A DNA stretch of 64,000 bases from Diaporthe sp. PMI_573 (lineage: Eukaryota; Ascomycota; Sordariomycetes; Diaporthales; Diaporthaceae): NCBI GenBank assembly GCA_021399435.1, contig JAJTUP010000046.1, positions 434,001 through 498,000 of the forward strand. Reading direction: 5' to 3'. The notes under the pieces were generated by a model. The model made no database searches and had not been told where the DNA came from. It worked only from the letters and a program-made list of their open reading frames with translations. Every line of letters starts with the position of its first letter. The first letter of the stretch is position 1. Positions 49,081-59,758 of this stretch are shown piece after piece. Both the position numbers and the translations under genes were made by a program.

Positions 49081-50165
49081 CAGTGATGGAATTATACATT
49101 GAAACTGAAACATACCCTCTGTTTTGTTTGTTTCACTGAAACTTGACCTTCGTTTCAGTTTTGTTTCTATGTTTGTGAAACAGAGCATTCAATACGGTGA
49201 TTCGACGGAATCGTTTAACCTATTGTCTCTAACAGTCTCTATTAATGAACTTATTAAGACAGAACTCGGAATAGCTCGTACAGAGCCTTAGGTAATTACA
49301 TTTACAGTATGGCATGATCCTCTTGAGGATCTTGATCTGCCTCTAGTGGGGCGTTTTCAAGTATTGCTGCAGCCTCCTCAACCTGCAATGCATTCCTGAA
49401 TATGCCACTCAATACAGCCCGCTCTTTGCCTGGTGGAATCCTCACCCAGCTCTTTATACACTCAGTGATCTCTACCATTTCTGGTCCTAGTCGAATACGC
49501 TCAGGCGAAATGGTATGCTTTGTACCTGAGAAAACCCGTTCCGGCTCAGCTGACATTGACGGGATCGAGAAGATCGTGATAGCCATCTTGCTAAGGTTCG
49601 GATAGACGAACTGGCGTGCCGACTCGAGCCACCAACTTAAGGCTGATTGTTCGCCAATTACGTGAGGCGTTGCCTGGTCTGCATATTAGCAAATATTGAG
49701 AATGTAAATAAGATGCAAATATACCCCAATGAAGGCGTCGAATTCGTCTCGGAGTTGACCATGAATGGCACCAGCTGCCTTAGCCTTGAAGCGCTGAAAG
49801 GGATTCTCTATCTGCCCGATATCTGAACTTTGGGGCGTTTGCGCGGACACTTCGACCTGTGGCTTGAAGTGCTTCTGCCATAGCTTCCGCGCGGCCCGAA
49901 TTGTTGGTTCGATATATTGCATTTGATGGGCCCAATGGGTATCAAAATAAGCCTCGCGGTAAGCTGGATGGAGAAGTACTGCAGCAGCATAGACTGGAGT
50001 GTCATCTGTGAGCTTATAGTACTTATCAAACTTGAACCACGAAGCCAGGATACGCGCTTCAAGCCGCGGATGATTGGAAAGAGCGCACTTCTCCTTCTGC
50101 TCTTTGTAGTGCTGAACCAGATAGTCCATTGAGAGCAGCATATCATCCAGGGTATCCCTATCACG
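49081..50165 (-). mobile_element. hAT F fragment: 3' half
   Basis: Minus-strand coding from about 50165 (LDDMLLSMDYLVQHY, KFDKYYKLTDDTPVYAAAVL, LHPAYREAYFDTHW) to 49725, an intron of about 45 nt (GTATAT...TGCAG), then SKMAITIFSIPSMSAEPERV and FSGTKHTISPERIRLG to a stop at 49302. A CAGTGATGGAATTATACA sequence at 49081, followed by GAAACTGAAAC-type repeats, is the likely terminus. The 5' half is missing; a GC-rich unrelated sequence abuts at about 50170. Confidence 0.78.
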
Positions 50166-50721
50166 GGATCAAACGTGAACCAAAACAGCGTCATGCGGGC
50201 GTCAGCGCCGTCGTCGTCGGTGCGGGCCCCCCCCCCCTGCTCCTCCTCCACCACCTACACCATGTAGCTGTCGGCGAACTGGAAATTGGAGAGACAGGCG
50301 TGAGCGGCGCGTGATGATGACGACGACGAGTAGGCCTCCAGGCAGAAGGCAAATTTTGACAATTCAAAACACTTTTAAACAGAACATCCTGGGTTCTTGG
50401 GTGCAGAATTGCTGGGCTCCGAATTGAACATTGGAAATCCTTAAATAAGCTAACTATAGGACATAAATTTGACTTGACATTTTTACTAGCAGCTTACTTA
50501 TTAAACTATTTCGGCATTGCTTACATTAAACCATGAATTATCACCTGATCGTTCACTTAAGGAAGCCAAGACTGGTCTTCTTAAATAAGCTTTAAAGTTA
50601 GGACTAACTAATGGTATCCTATTTATACTTACTCTCCTACCCTTTGAAATTGCTTTTGAATTCCATTGTCGTGTGTTTCGATCTTGTCAAGATTATTACA
50701 CCATTGCTGTCGACCGCAACC
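50166..50721. other. Intergenic; promoter side of the next gene
   Basis: 50215-50340 is GC-rich with a run of ten C and GACGACGACG. 50340-50610 is AT-rich. An ATG at 50611 in frame with the next CDS could extend it by 37 residues with a hydrophobic stretch. Confidence 0.35.
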
Positions 50722-51652
50722 ATGAGTACCACGACATTAGCTACAGGTAATGTTCTCGGAACTCTTTGTTTAACAACACCTCAGCTACCCCTAATTGCTG
50801 GTATATCTACCGTCTCGGCAGTGTAAGTTGTGATTGATTCCCTCCTAGTCCATCACTGAACTCATCTAGATTTAGGTACGATCGCCCGTTCTGGAACAAG
50901 TGCCAGGCACATCTCTTCTTTTCCAGTCCAGAGTTTAACACTGTCACATTTATCTTTGATCAGGGAGGGTGTTTCGAGCGACAGAGAAATGAATTCCTAG
51001 TCCCTGCTGGTGCGCCAAATGGAGAGGCTTACGTGATATGGTGAGCCCCCTCCTATTTTCGTACAAGCCACGGACCTCGTTTGCTCATATCAGTTGTAGG
51101 GATTGCGAGGGTCTTTCGCCAACATGTGTCCAAGCTTCTATCTCTCAGGGCCAGGAGAGTGCCGGACTGAGCTCTACACAGAACGGCGACATCATCTGTA
51201 TGCCAAATCCGTTGAATGCAGGAGCTCCTTCCGGGAATAGCTCGTCGCAGAGACCTGAGTTGTCACCAACTGGAGCAGCTCGGACGCAGGCTTCTAATTG
51301 GAACTGGCCGATGCCATCTCGCATTCCAAGTGAGGATGTGTCGCGTTTAGTAACAACCCCAGTCCCGGATATAACATCTGAGCCAGCGCCCGTGACCGTA
51401 GATACAAGCACAAGCCGCACAGGCTCCCAAATATCAAGCGTGTCTCAGTCTATTGAGACACAGTTCAGTACAAAGACTTCCGATCAGTCCAAAGGCAAGA
51501 CAGATAACGGTATATTTGGCTTTCCTGGTGTCAGTTCCGCTACTCGCTTATTAACGATGCCGGGCTTTAGCTCAAAGGTGCTCACCTTAACTCGGACTAT
51601 CACAACGCTGCTTACCACAACGGTTCCAAGTGCAGACACAAAGGATGAGTGA
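50722..51652 (+). CDS. Ser/Thr-rich, possibly extracellular protein, three exons
   Basis: Exons 50722-50822, 50876-51040 and 51100-51652, introns 53 nt (GTAAGT...TTAG) and 59 nt (GTGAGC...GTAG); 272 aa, or 309 aa from the in-frame ATG at 50611. Residues 35-115 form a Cys-containing globular part (YDRPFWNKCQAHLFFSSPEF, FIFDQGGCFERQRNEFLVPA, GAPNGEAYVIWDCEG, PTCVQASISQG). The rest is Ser/Thr/Pro-rich, as in fungal cell-wall or secreted proteins. The longer start supplies a hydrophobic N-terminus (YLYLLSYPLKLLLNSIVVCF) that may act as signal; no GPI-type C-terminus is seen. I cannot name the family. A diverged fragment occurs at 31.04-31.14 kb. Confidence 0.6.
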
Positions 51653-54356
51653 GGAATTCAGTCGAAAGATGATTTAATGTTTTGCAGAACAATAAAGAGG
51701 ATTGCGGAATTTGAAGCGGGTTGAATGGTCCTGGCTGGGGAGCGGGATAGGGCGAGCAATCATGACACCCATTGAATGCCTGAACCGTGCCAGCCTTTCA
51801 GTTCTAGACGCCACTCATTTGTTATACGATGTAGGAATAAACAAGTACACAGGAGAAAATTCTTTTAATGGAGCGGAATGTCTATTGTCATGGAAGGGGA
51901 ACCAGAGCGGACAATCGAATGGGTGGAGGTGCCGGAGGGAAAAGACCAGAGCAAAGTAAGAGCTGACAACGAAGAGATCAATTTGAGAAGTCGCACGTAT
52001 AGAGGCAATATCAGGGGGAGATCTTAGAAAGAACACTCATTACCGGATATTGAGTTAGCCCGATTTTTCATCTTGCGAGATCACTGTCATTACAAAGCTG
52101 TTTCAAAGCAATATATGATAATAATTTTGCATTTTAATACGTCTGCAATAGTGAGCCTAGGCCTATTCTAGCCCGAACGCCAACGAGGAGTTACTGTGTT
52201 TTTTGTATTCACGAGAGCACCGATGACGAAGAAGTGACTACAACTGGGAATTGGCCTATTAGTCGTCGAAAAGCCTTGATACACCCAGAAATTCAAGCTG
52301 ACAAGGAGAAACGCCGTGCTCCAAGAGAGCCGGTTTCTGACGATGAGGTGCCCAAATCTGGGCCACATATCATGGACCTCGCTGACCCCCAATCTACGGC
52401 ATCAGATCGACTCGAATTCAGGAAGATAGGCATTGCATTTGATGGCAAACAAGCCGAATTGGCCCTCGCACACGAGTGATATTGAAGTATATGCTATAAC
52501 ACTATTGAAGTGGGTTAAACCACTGGCTCTAGCGCGCTTGGATTTGCGCACCAGGCATCCTCCAGCCCTATGTGCTTAGTTACACTTTTTACCCCGGCAT
52601 CCATTTTTTTTAGGTACGAACTCTTTGTCTCCGGCTGTTTCCGTCTAGCACTTTAACTTGGAGAATACTGTACTGTACAGTACAGATTACTACAGAAAAT
52701 ATTGTTGATTCATCATTGCCTATACTGTATAGCATCTAACTGATGGGTTGATTTCTGATGTAAAAGAGGGTGCTGAAAAGAAAAGAGAGCCATGGTTACT
52801 CAACTGACTAAATGAAATGGTATGGATTAAGGATTCGCTTGTCAGGCATGTTTTCGCGAGATTCAAAATTCGGAATGGGAAAAGAAATAAAAGGAACTGC
52901 GCAAGGTCTGGAGCTTCTTATAGAAGGCAGGGAATAGGATTGGAAAACGTGTTAATTGAAGTGACACACGCTCCAATGTGTTCCGCGTGATCTTCCAAAT
53001 TCCGGCGGTGATATCGAATCGATCATAGAACATGGATTCTTTAATGCTCTGGAAGGTCGAGCCCGAGGCGACGGCATCCCAGACCTTTGTTGTACCGTCG
53101 TCGTCCAGCTGGCCGGGTCGAATGTTTGGGGCGATTCCGTAGGTCGGCACGGGAGGTTGTGGGAGGCTGTGGTACTGAGTCCGGCCAGGCGAGGTAGGCC
53201 AAAGGACTCGCCTACGCCGAGAGGATTTTGGAGCATCTTCGATTAATATTAAGGGTTGCCAATGCTTATATTTTCTCCTAGGAGTTATGCGGGGCAATGA
53301 ATGACGTCAGACATCTGCGTTAACAACAAAGGCTCTTGAAGCGCCAATTTACATTTACGGACAAATCAAGGAAGTACATATAATACTTCTCCTACATGTA
53401 AACAAAAGACTTGGGCCAATTGCGGGCTTGACGTGTGGTTGTTTAATGTGCCACTTCACCCGACGCCAATTATGGTCGAGATCGCTACCTCTAAGTGGAG
53501 TTCCTATGACAGGATTTGATGCCATATATATCCACAAAGTCTGGACTGCTGCGGCAAAACCAGGATGACGTTAGGCAGAAAAACCAAACTCTGCAGAGTG
53601 CTTTTGATAAGAAAAGAAAGCCCGAAGCGAATGTCTGTCCTGATAACAGGGTTGCAAAAGTACGGATTATCCTGCTTTGTACTTTTACCTGTATTGGTAG
53701 AAGTACTAACATAGTTAGGAGAACAGGATGAAACGAGAATATGCATCCATAAAACAATAAACCTGTCAAGAATATTCCAAGAACGAGGACCTAAACCCTC
53801 TGAGTATTCTAAACCATGACTACTCATCCTAATTGGCGAATCCTTGAACTATTTTACTATGGAAAGTCTGAGATGTGCTATCCCGGATCCACCGGACCAT
53901 CGGCTTGGTCGAGCGCATTATCTCATTGGGCGAAGTGAGGTGATGTTTAAATAAGACATACAATTCTTGTAGTCTAGGCATAGCATAGGGCAATCCGCTG
54001 GAAACAAAAATAACTTTGCCATTAAACGGCGGTTAAGCCAATCGATATCGCCAGGGATATAAAAGATATCGTGGGAAAAATTGACGGCCAATCTATGATT
54101 TTGCTTTCCATACCTGACAAAGTCATGATTATGGCGCTTATAGCACCGAGTGTATGTCGCGCGGCTGTCTTTACACTAGATGATGGCATCAACCAGAGGT
54201 GCCCACGCGGGGCGGTGGGTCACATTACGAGTACAGTCCGTTCTGGTACCTACCTGTACAAGCACGCTTGATCTCCTACCCAGGCAAACACCAGCTATAG
54301 CGTGGGGTGTCCTGTAAAGAGGTGCCAGCGTGATAGTTCATGTTCCAGGCCAGGGC
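51653..54356. other. Mostly AT-rich, unassigned
   Basis: Plus ORF 52234-52479 (charged, ISRRKALIHPEIQADKEKRR) and minus ORF 52863-53297 (WDAVASGSTFQSIKESMFYD) look protein-like but have no motif I recognise. TACTGTACAGTAC words near 52665-52690. Otherwise AT-rich, decayed-looking sequence. Confidence 0.3.
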
Positions 54357-54384
54357 CAGTGATGCACCCCACGGTGCATCACTG
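54357..54384. repeat. Perfect 12-bp palindrome with hAT-like terminus
   Basis: CAGTGATGCACC, spacer CCAC, then its exact reverse complement GGTGCATCACTG. Confidence 0.75.
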
Positions 54385-54520
54385 GTGAATTTCCCGTGAA
54401 TTCACCGTGAATCCATTCGTTCACGGTGAATTCACGGTGTATTCACTGTTAATTCACCGTGTATTTATATAGTTAGGGAATCCTCCGTGAATTCTCTGTG
54501 AATTCAGGAGGGCATCGTTT
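54385..54520. repeat. GTGAATTCAC-type repeat array
   Basis: Seven or more variants of TTCACGGTGAATTCAC or its halves in about 100 bp, in both orientations, ending in a CCTCC...GGAGG hairpin with GTGAATTC inside. It resembles the subterminal repeats of the hAT elements in this window but with its own word. Confidence 0.65.
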
Positions 54521-55851
54521 TACAATATTATTTTCCCATCATTATTGGTCGTGATGTCATGGACGGTTGTAAGGCATTTCGGTATCAATAAAGCATTGTT
54601 ACGGAGGCGCGAAATAGATTTGACATTTTAGGAAGAAAAGGCGCTCAGCTACCCTCCGCGGAGCTCACTATAGATTCGCCGCCAGACTCGCCAGATTCTT
54701 TAGATCCATGGAGGCAAATAATTCCACCGATCTGCTATTTCCTAGCAAATTGATCAGTATACACCGATCATATAATAACAAGGGTAGACCTTATATATTC
54801 AATTAGGGTAGAAACACTAGGCTTATCTTGGAAATCTCCTCGTCTAGACCAAGACTTTGTGGACAAGGTTGCTGGTAGTGGTGATGGTAGTCGTGGTGGT
54901 GATGGTGGTGGTGGTGGTATTCTTCGATATGGATGCCCCGAACTCCCAACGGACGGGACCTAGGTACATAAAGGTAGTCACGTGACCTCGCCACACCCAG
55001 CATCTAAAAGAATGGCTCTTGTGAGCTTCGAAGAAGCTATCCACACAATATTACCAATGACAACATATACGACGACGTCTTTTATAGTACGTATACCAAG
55101 ATCAATTCCTCTGAACGGCTGTAACAAATGAATAGCTAATCCGTCAGACAATTACTTTGCCTACTGAAATGGATGGTAGAGTCGAGTAAACAGCGATTCC
55201 CGATCTGAGTTTTCTCGTGTTACATTTCCAAAGTTCGGGAAATGCAGGTCCTGTATTACTGGCTCAGTGTAGTCATGGGTTTTCAGTGGAAATAAGATCG
55301 TGGGATTAGTGTACAACAAAGCAATCGCTCATTGGAAACAGTCTATTATCCTTTCTTTCACAAGACAAATGTTTAGGTGTCTCATAATTCGTACAGACAA
55401 GCTATTGAGAAAATAGCCGCTATACTAGTGCAAAAGCAACGCGCTGCACTTACAAACTAGTAAGAACAACTTATATTTTCAGGACACTATTTAACACAAG
55501 CAATACGAATTTGGGGTTTGGCTACAACAAAGGCTATGTGAAAATTAACACCGTTTTTCCCTCCACGAACTGTAAGGTGCAATGGTAAATTTCTTCGCAT
55601 GGGACTTCGTCCCATACCAACCAATACTGCATTCTGAAACATCCCGAGACTGCCAACGATAATGGGAGGAACGGATCTTCGCCAATTTCCTAAATGACAA
55701 CGTCGAACTCACTCTTGTCCTTTCGTTTTTGTACCGTAGCTGCAACTACTTGTGTTACAGGCCCTGCTATAGCATTGACAACAGGGGATACCCTTACAGC
55801 TAGGTAATCAGCAAGCAGGGAACTGGAGGAATGGCAGCTAATGATCCGTAG
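54521..55851. other. AT-rich; microsatellite; no clear gene
   Basis: 54875-54920 is a GTGGTGATG-type trinucleotide repeat. The rest is AT-rich with short ORFs. Around 55755-55802 a plus-strand reading (AATTCVTGPAIALTTGDTLT) may be an earlier part of the relic at 55852. Confidence 0.3.
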
Positions 55852-56127
55852 CAACAATATGCCTGCGAGAGCAATACCTCTGCTTTAGGATGTGTAGCGC
55901 AAACTCGATTTACTTTAAATACTGAATCCGAGACATTCAAGTCCCTCACCCCGACAGATTCTACAATCCAGTATTCTACAATCATAAGCTATTCCTCATT
56001 TAAGACTTCTACAGCATCTATGCTATATACGACGCTGGGTGCAGCGCCCGGACTGGGGAGGAATCGAAATGCATGTATGTGTACGGCGGGGCCGGGCACA
56101 ATGAGATATCGACTAAGTTGCCTTTAG
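55852..56127 (+). pseudogene. Relic of a Ser/Thr-rich Cys-containing protein
   Basis: 91 codons after an in-frame stop: QQYACESNTSALGCVAQTRF, then TDSTIQYSTIISYSSFKTST. Two spaced Cys and a Ser/Thr tail suggest a secreted protein relative; no ATG. It may be a decayed paralogue of the 50.7 kb type, but I see no clear alignment. Confidence 0.3.
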
Positions 56128-56417
56128 ACGAGATGTTCTTCAAGCTAAGTAGTTGGCCCAGTGCTTGTTCTTTGGCGAGCTGAGTAGTTTATGCGTTACA
56201 TTTATTTATTTGTTCAGAAAGGCCTCATAATAGCGTCTCAACTTTGAGACAATGTGAATTGTGTAACTAGAAGAACCCGAAGCTGTAGTGTCTGCCAGGA
56301 TAGATCCCGCTGTTTCTACAGCTCAAACTCGGCTAGGATCATCCTCAAAATGGCCCGTAGCTCACGTAGAAGAAGCCCAACGGAAGGATCGTCGGCTGTT
56401 GAACAGATTTGACCTAC

Positions 56418-57366
56418 CGTCCTTCATCCACTCCGGGTTCTGGAGCAGGTCACGCATCGTCGCGTACGGCGCCAGCCTGGTGACGTCCACGGGCGCCGGC
56501 TTGCTGTCGAGCCCGGCCATCGGGTCGGCCGAGACGCGGCGCTCGTAGTACAGGTTGTAGGTGACGGTGACGCGGCGGCCGGCCGCGACCTCGTTCACCT
56601 CGTGCTCGCAGTCGCTGTAGAAGGCGGCCCACTGCAGGACGTCGCCGGCGGAGGCGGCGCCGTCCCAGTCGTGCGCGACCGGCTCCAGCCCGCCGTGGCG
56701 GACCGTCAGGCACCCGCCCTCGTGCGCGCTGGGCAGGCACAGCACCAGCGAGCCGAACTGGGTCTCGGCGCGCGGCGTGTCGATATGTTTCTTGAAGAAG
56801 CCCGAGGGCCCCTCGTAGATCTGGACGGAGAAAAAAAAAGCGTCAGCGATCACACACGGACAAGGCGGGGGGTTTCCGGGTTTTCCTTCGAACTCACGTT
56901 CAGCTTGTACAGCTCGGCGCGGACGAAGCCGTCGCTCGGCGCGCACGCGGGCAGCACGCCCGCGACGTTGGGCAGCAGCAGCTGCGTGACGCGGTCGACG
57001 ATGCCCAGCGCGTACGGGCACAGGTTGCTCGAGAAGCGCGCGCAGTCCATGGCGCCGGCCCGCCGCACGCTCTCGTCGAGCACGTTCTTGCCGCGGTGCC
57101 CGAAGCCGGCCGGCAGGCAGTCGCCCGCGAGGGCGTCGAGCGCCGCCGTCGTGTCCGCGTCGCCGTCGGCCACGGGGAACACCACCTTGGCCTGCGAGCC
57201 GTCGGGGCGGTCCCAGCGGATAACGACCGCGCCGGGCTGAGGCTCGGGGACCTGCTCGGTGATGGCGGCCTCTGGCTCGGCTGCGGCCGCCTTGCCGCCC
57301 GCCGCCTTGCGCTTCTTGTCCGCCGGGCCGTCTCCGTCGACGCGGGGCGGCGACGCACAAGTACAT
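56418..57366 (-). pseudogene. 2OG-Fe(II) oxygenase fragment, very GC-rich
   Basis: Exon 57366-56898, intron 56897-56821 (77 nt, GTGAGT...CCAG), exon 56820-56418 ending at a GTAGGT donor; no further exon follows. Exon 1 has a nuclear-type basic stretch (PADKKRKAAGGK). Across the splice: AELYKLNIYEGPSGFFKKHI, DTPRAETQFGSLVLCLPSAH, then FYSDCEHEVNEV and GRRVTVTYNLYY. HxD (KKHID) and the distal His (CEHEV) are the iron ligands, and the Arg (GRRVT) binds 2-oxoglutarate, as in fungal prolyl-4-hydroxylase-like oxygenases. No ATG in this frame at the 5' end and no C-terminus: both ends cut. Base composition is far above the neighbours. Confidence 0.75.
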
Positions 57367-57929
57367 GCAAGTTTATCCGCAAACCGCAATGGCTAGAGGC
57401 ACAAAGAGATAACAGAACTGTTTATTTGCACCTAGAAATTTAGAAGACGCGATTCTTTCCTTGAAATCGGGCGTGGCTAGCTGTGAAAGTTGTGATATGG
57501 AAAATTTGCTCAATTTAGATGGTTAAATGGTAAAGAAGTGACCTCTCTCCACACCATAGTTTGTGTGGGAGACAGGTACCCGTGACTGCGGCAACTTCCA
57601 CCCCCCCCCCCGGTTGTTTCAACCACAAAGCGTGTCAGTAGAAAAAAGGTACTTGTTTCCTAATCTCTTTATCAATATGCTTCACCTCATGTAGCCGGAT
57701 CTTTTCCATTCGCCGGGGCTATGTCTGACCAGATGGGTGTGTTACTTGACCTCCAGATGGCGGTAATGGGAAATGTCGCTGGCGCTGGAATTCTCGTCTG
57801 TTGGGGATGAAAAGATATACATTTTGTTAGCAAAAAAAAACTCTATCGCTTGATAATATTTGTAGGTAGGGAAATTACATGTACGAGGATGGGGTATTTT
57901 CTGTTCAACTTGGACATGATTTTATTATT
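57367..57929. other. No gene recognised
   Basis: A C-run of 13 lies at about 57600-57612. No coding motif. Confidence 0.35.
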
Positions 57930-59036
57930 TCTTCTTTAGCGCTGTGTGAGCGTCTTTGAGATGTCAACAATTGACTTCCTAGATATTGCCCCAAACCTAA
58001 CGGAAGTGGTATCCGAGGAAACCCTCGGATAGTAATAGTCTAGAAAGACGAGCAACATGCCTTCTGCCTCACAGAAGCTCCAGCTTGTGAAATGGGATGT
58101 TGTCGCATGCCACCCAGCGTATAAGGAGATGCTGAAAGCGAAGCGGTTCAAAGGATGATATGAAGGCGTTCATCAAAGCCTGATCCTTGGGTCGGTGGGA
58201 GTCTAGATCAACCATGTCGAAAAGAGTGCGCTGCTTCTTCCTCTGTGGTAGCATTGGTCCGCCTCTGTTGATGTGGTGGATTTCTTCCATATGACTGTTT
58301 GCTTGACTTGTGGATGCAGCATCGTACATGTGGGTAATTGTAGCCTTCTTCGGAAGTTCTTCCGATGGCAGGCTTTGCAAAGCCAGAATCGATGACCGGA
58401 ATCGTTTTTCTCGATATCGAACCCATGTTCCCATACCCATCCCGTCCGCGCTCTTTTTCTATACTTGCGTATAGAGAACCCTGCGAGGCGATTCCAATCG
58501 ATGCCTTCATATCCAATGTAGTCGATCGAAGGCGATGTATCGCCGGTCGCGTCCACGCCGGGCTCTACTGAGTCAAGGTCAGGGGAGCTCTCGGGAACGC
58601 TAAAACTGGCGGATGCCCTAGAAAGGGCGACTGACGGCGCTTCGCCTCTTGCGGGTTGCGCCATTTCAGAGAAGGCCAGGGCTGTCCCCGTTTTGCTATC
58701 GGCTACAAATATCTACCTCCACAATATGGCAAGCGCGCCCAAGATATATTTCACAATCAAACGCGTCACGTAAAATGCAAAAAGAAAGTTTGGTGACACG
58801 GCCTGCAAAAAGCAATTGCGCATTAGCGGGCACTCTTGGCCTAGCAGGCTCTCAACGTTGATTGGTCCTGGCTACAGATGTGGGGCATAGCCAAATAATC
58901 AGATATCCAAATAAATCTGGGCTCTCCGATTTGATTTGATTTGAGTCAGCGCAGGGGCAATTTGATTTGATTTGATTTGGATCAATTTGATTTGATTTGA
59001 ATAGATTTGGATCTGATTTATTTGTTTGCAAGTCTG
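57930..59036 (-). mobile_element. hAT G fragment: 5' half, same family as hAT E
   Basis: The terminus CAGACTTGCAAACAAATAAA reads leftward from 59036 and is identical to that of hAT E, followed by TTTGAT repeats. The ATG at 58664 opens the transposase N-terminus (FSIRKYRKRARTGWVWEHGF, BED finger start FWLCKACHRKN). After a frameshift near 58340: ATITHMYDA, MNAFISSFEPLRFQHLLIRW. After another: LVFLDYYYPRVSSDTTSVR, to about 57936. The catalytic core and 3' half are missing. Confidence 0.82.
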
Positions 59037-59361
59037 GTCTACTCTTCCCGGGTACCCCTGCTTAGATGACGACCAGCACGACGAAAGCCAGCCAATTGTG
59101 TCGTTCGGCTCATCAGCACAAGCACCGGCAAGCTTCGCAACAAGCTCCACTTCCAGTTTCACGTCAAGCGTCAGCACTCATGGCCATGACGCCAATTCCA
59201 AGCGTACCACAGCTTCACGGAATTCCCGAAATTCCCGCGGTTCAAAAAAGCATGGCTCAGCGAAGGATCGAACGGGTCCCCACACGGCGGAATATGTTAC
59301 GTCAGCCACATTCACAACATCAGCAGAAGAGCAGCCCACTGCGACTGCAGACGAGTACTAG
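59037..59361 (+). pseudogene. Ser/Thr-rich protein C-terminus
   Basis: The plus frame from the hAT G border to a stop at 59361: VSFGSSAQAPASFATSSTSS, RTTASRNSRNSRGSKKHG, then TAEYVTSATFTTSAEEQPTA. Low complexity, likely the disordered or O-glycosylated tail of a gene cut by the transposon. Not identifiable. Confidence 0.3.
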
Positions 59362-59758
59362 ATATGGAGTGAGGGAGACGGCAACTGGTATCATATGAAT
59401 GAGGATAGGTCTTGCGAGTGGTGTGGCTCTCTTCTTCGGCAGTCAGGTTCCCAGGTGTTAATGTAGTCGGTACGTCATGGGCCATTTTCGACGTAGTAGC
59501 TGGTAATGGTATTAATTGTCTTTCCTTTACACAGGAATCTTTCGACGGCGCGTTTACTTGACGCGTCGCTGGGTGACGATTGTATTGTTATTGTTACTAC
59601 ATGTTAAGAAATATAGCATTCTATATAGTCTTCCACGCTTAGGAGTATCAAGAGCTAACAGCTTATCACCCAATTTTGGTCGCGGGGAGAAACCCCTGTC
59701 TAGCGTCAACGCCAATCAACGGTTTCAATATATTGACGGCTTCTCGTGGATTGATTGA
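59362..59758. other. 3' flank of the membrane-protein gene
   Basis: No coding motif. The region 59720-59850, overlapping the gene end, repeats TTGATTGA(T/C)GTTGA words. Confidence 0.35.

Noticed and set aside
54803..55044. His-rich or Thr-rich protein from the GTG/GAT repeat
   Set aside because: The residues come from a trinucleotide microsatellite (54875-54920) read in two frames, with no other coding signal.
56602..57240. Plus-strand and alternative minus-strand ORFs in the GC-rich block
   Set aside because: Arg/Pro/Ala-rich products typical of wrong frames in GC-rich DNA; the oxygenase frame shows iron ligands and a splice junction.
46243..59036. hAT E and G as two halves of a single element split by a large insertion
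   Set aside because: Flanking 8-mers differ and the catalytic core is absent from both; two separate truncated copies are simpler. Kept only as a testable finding.
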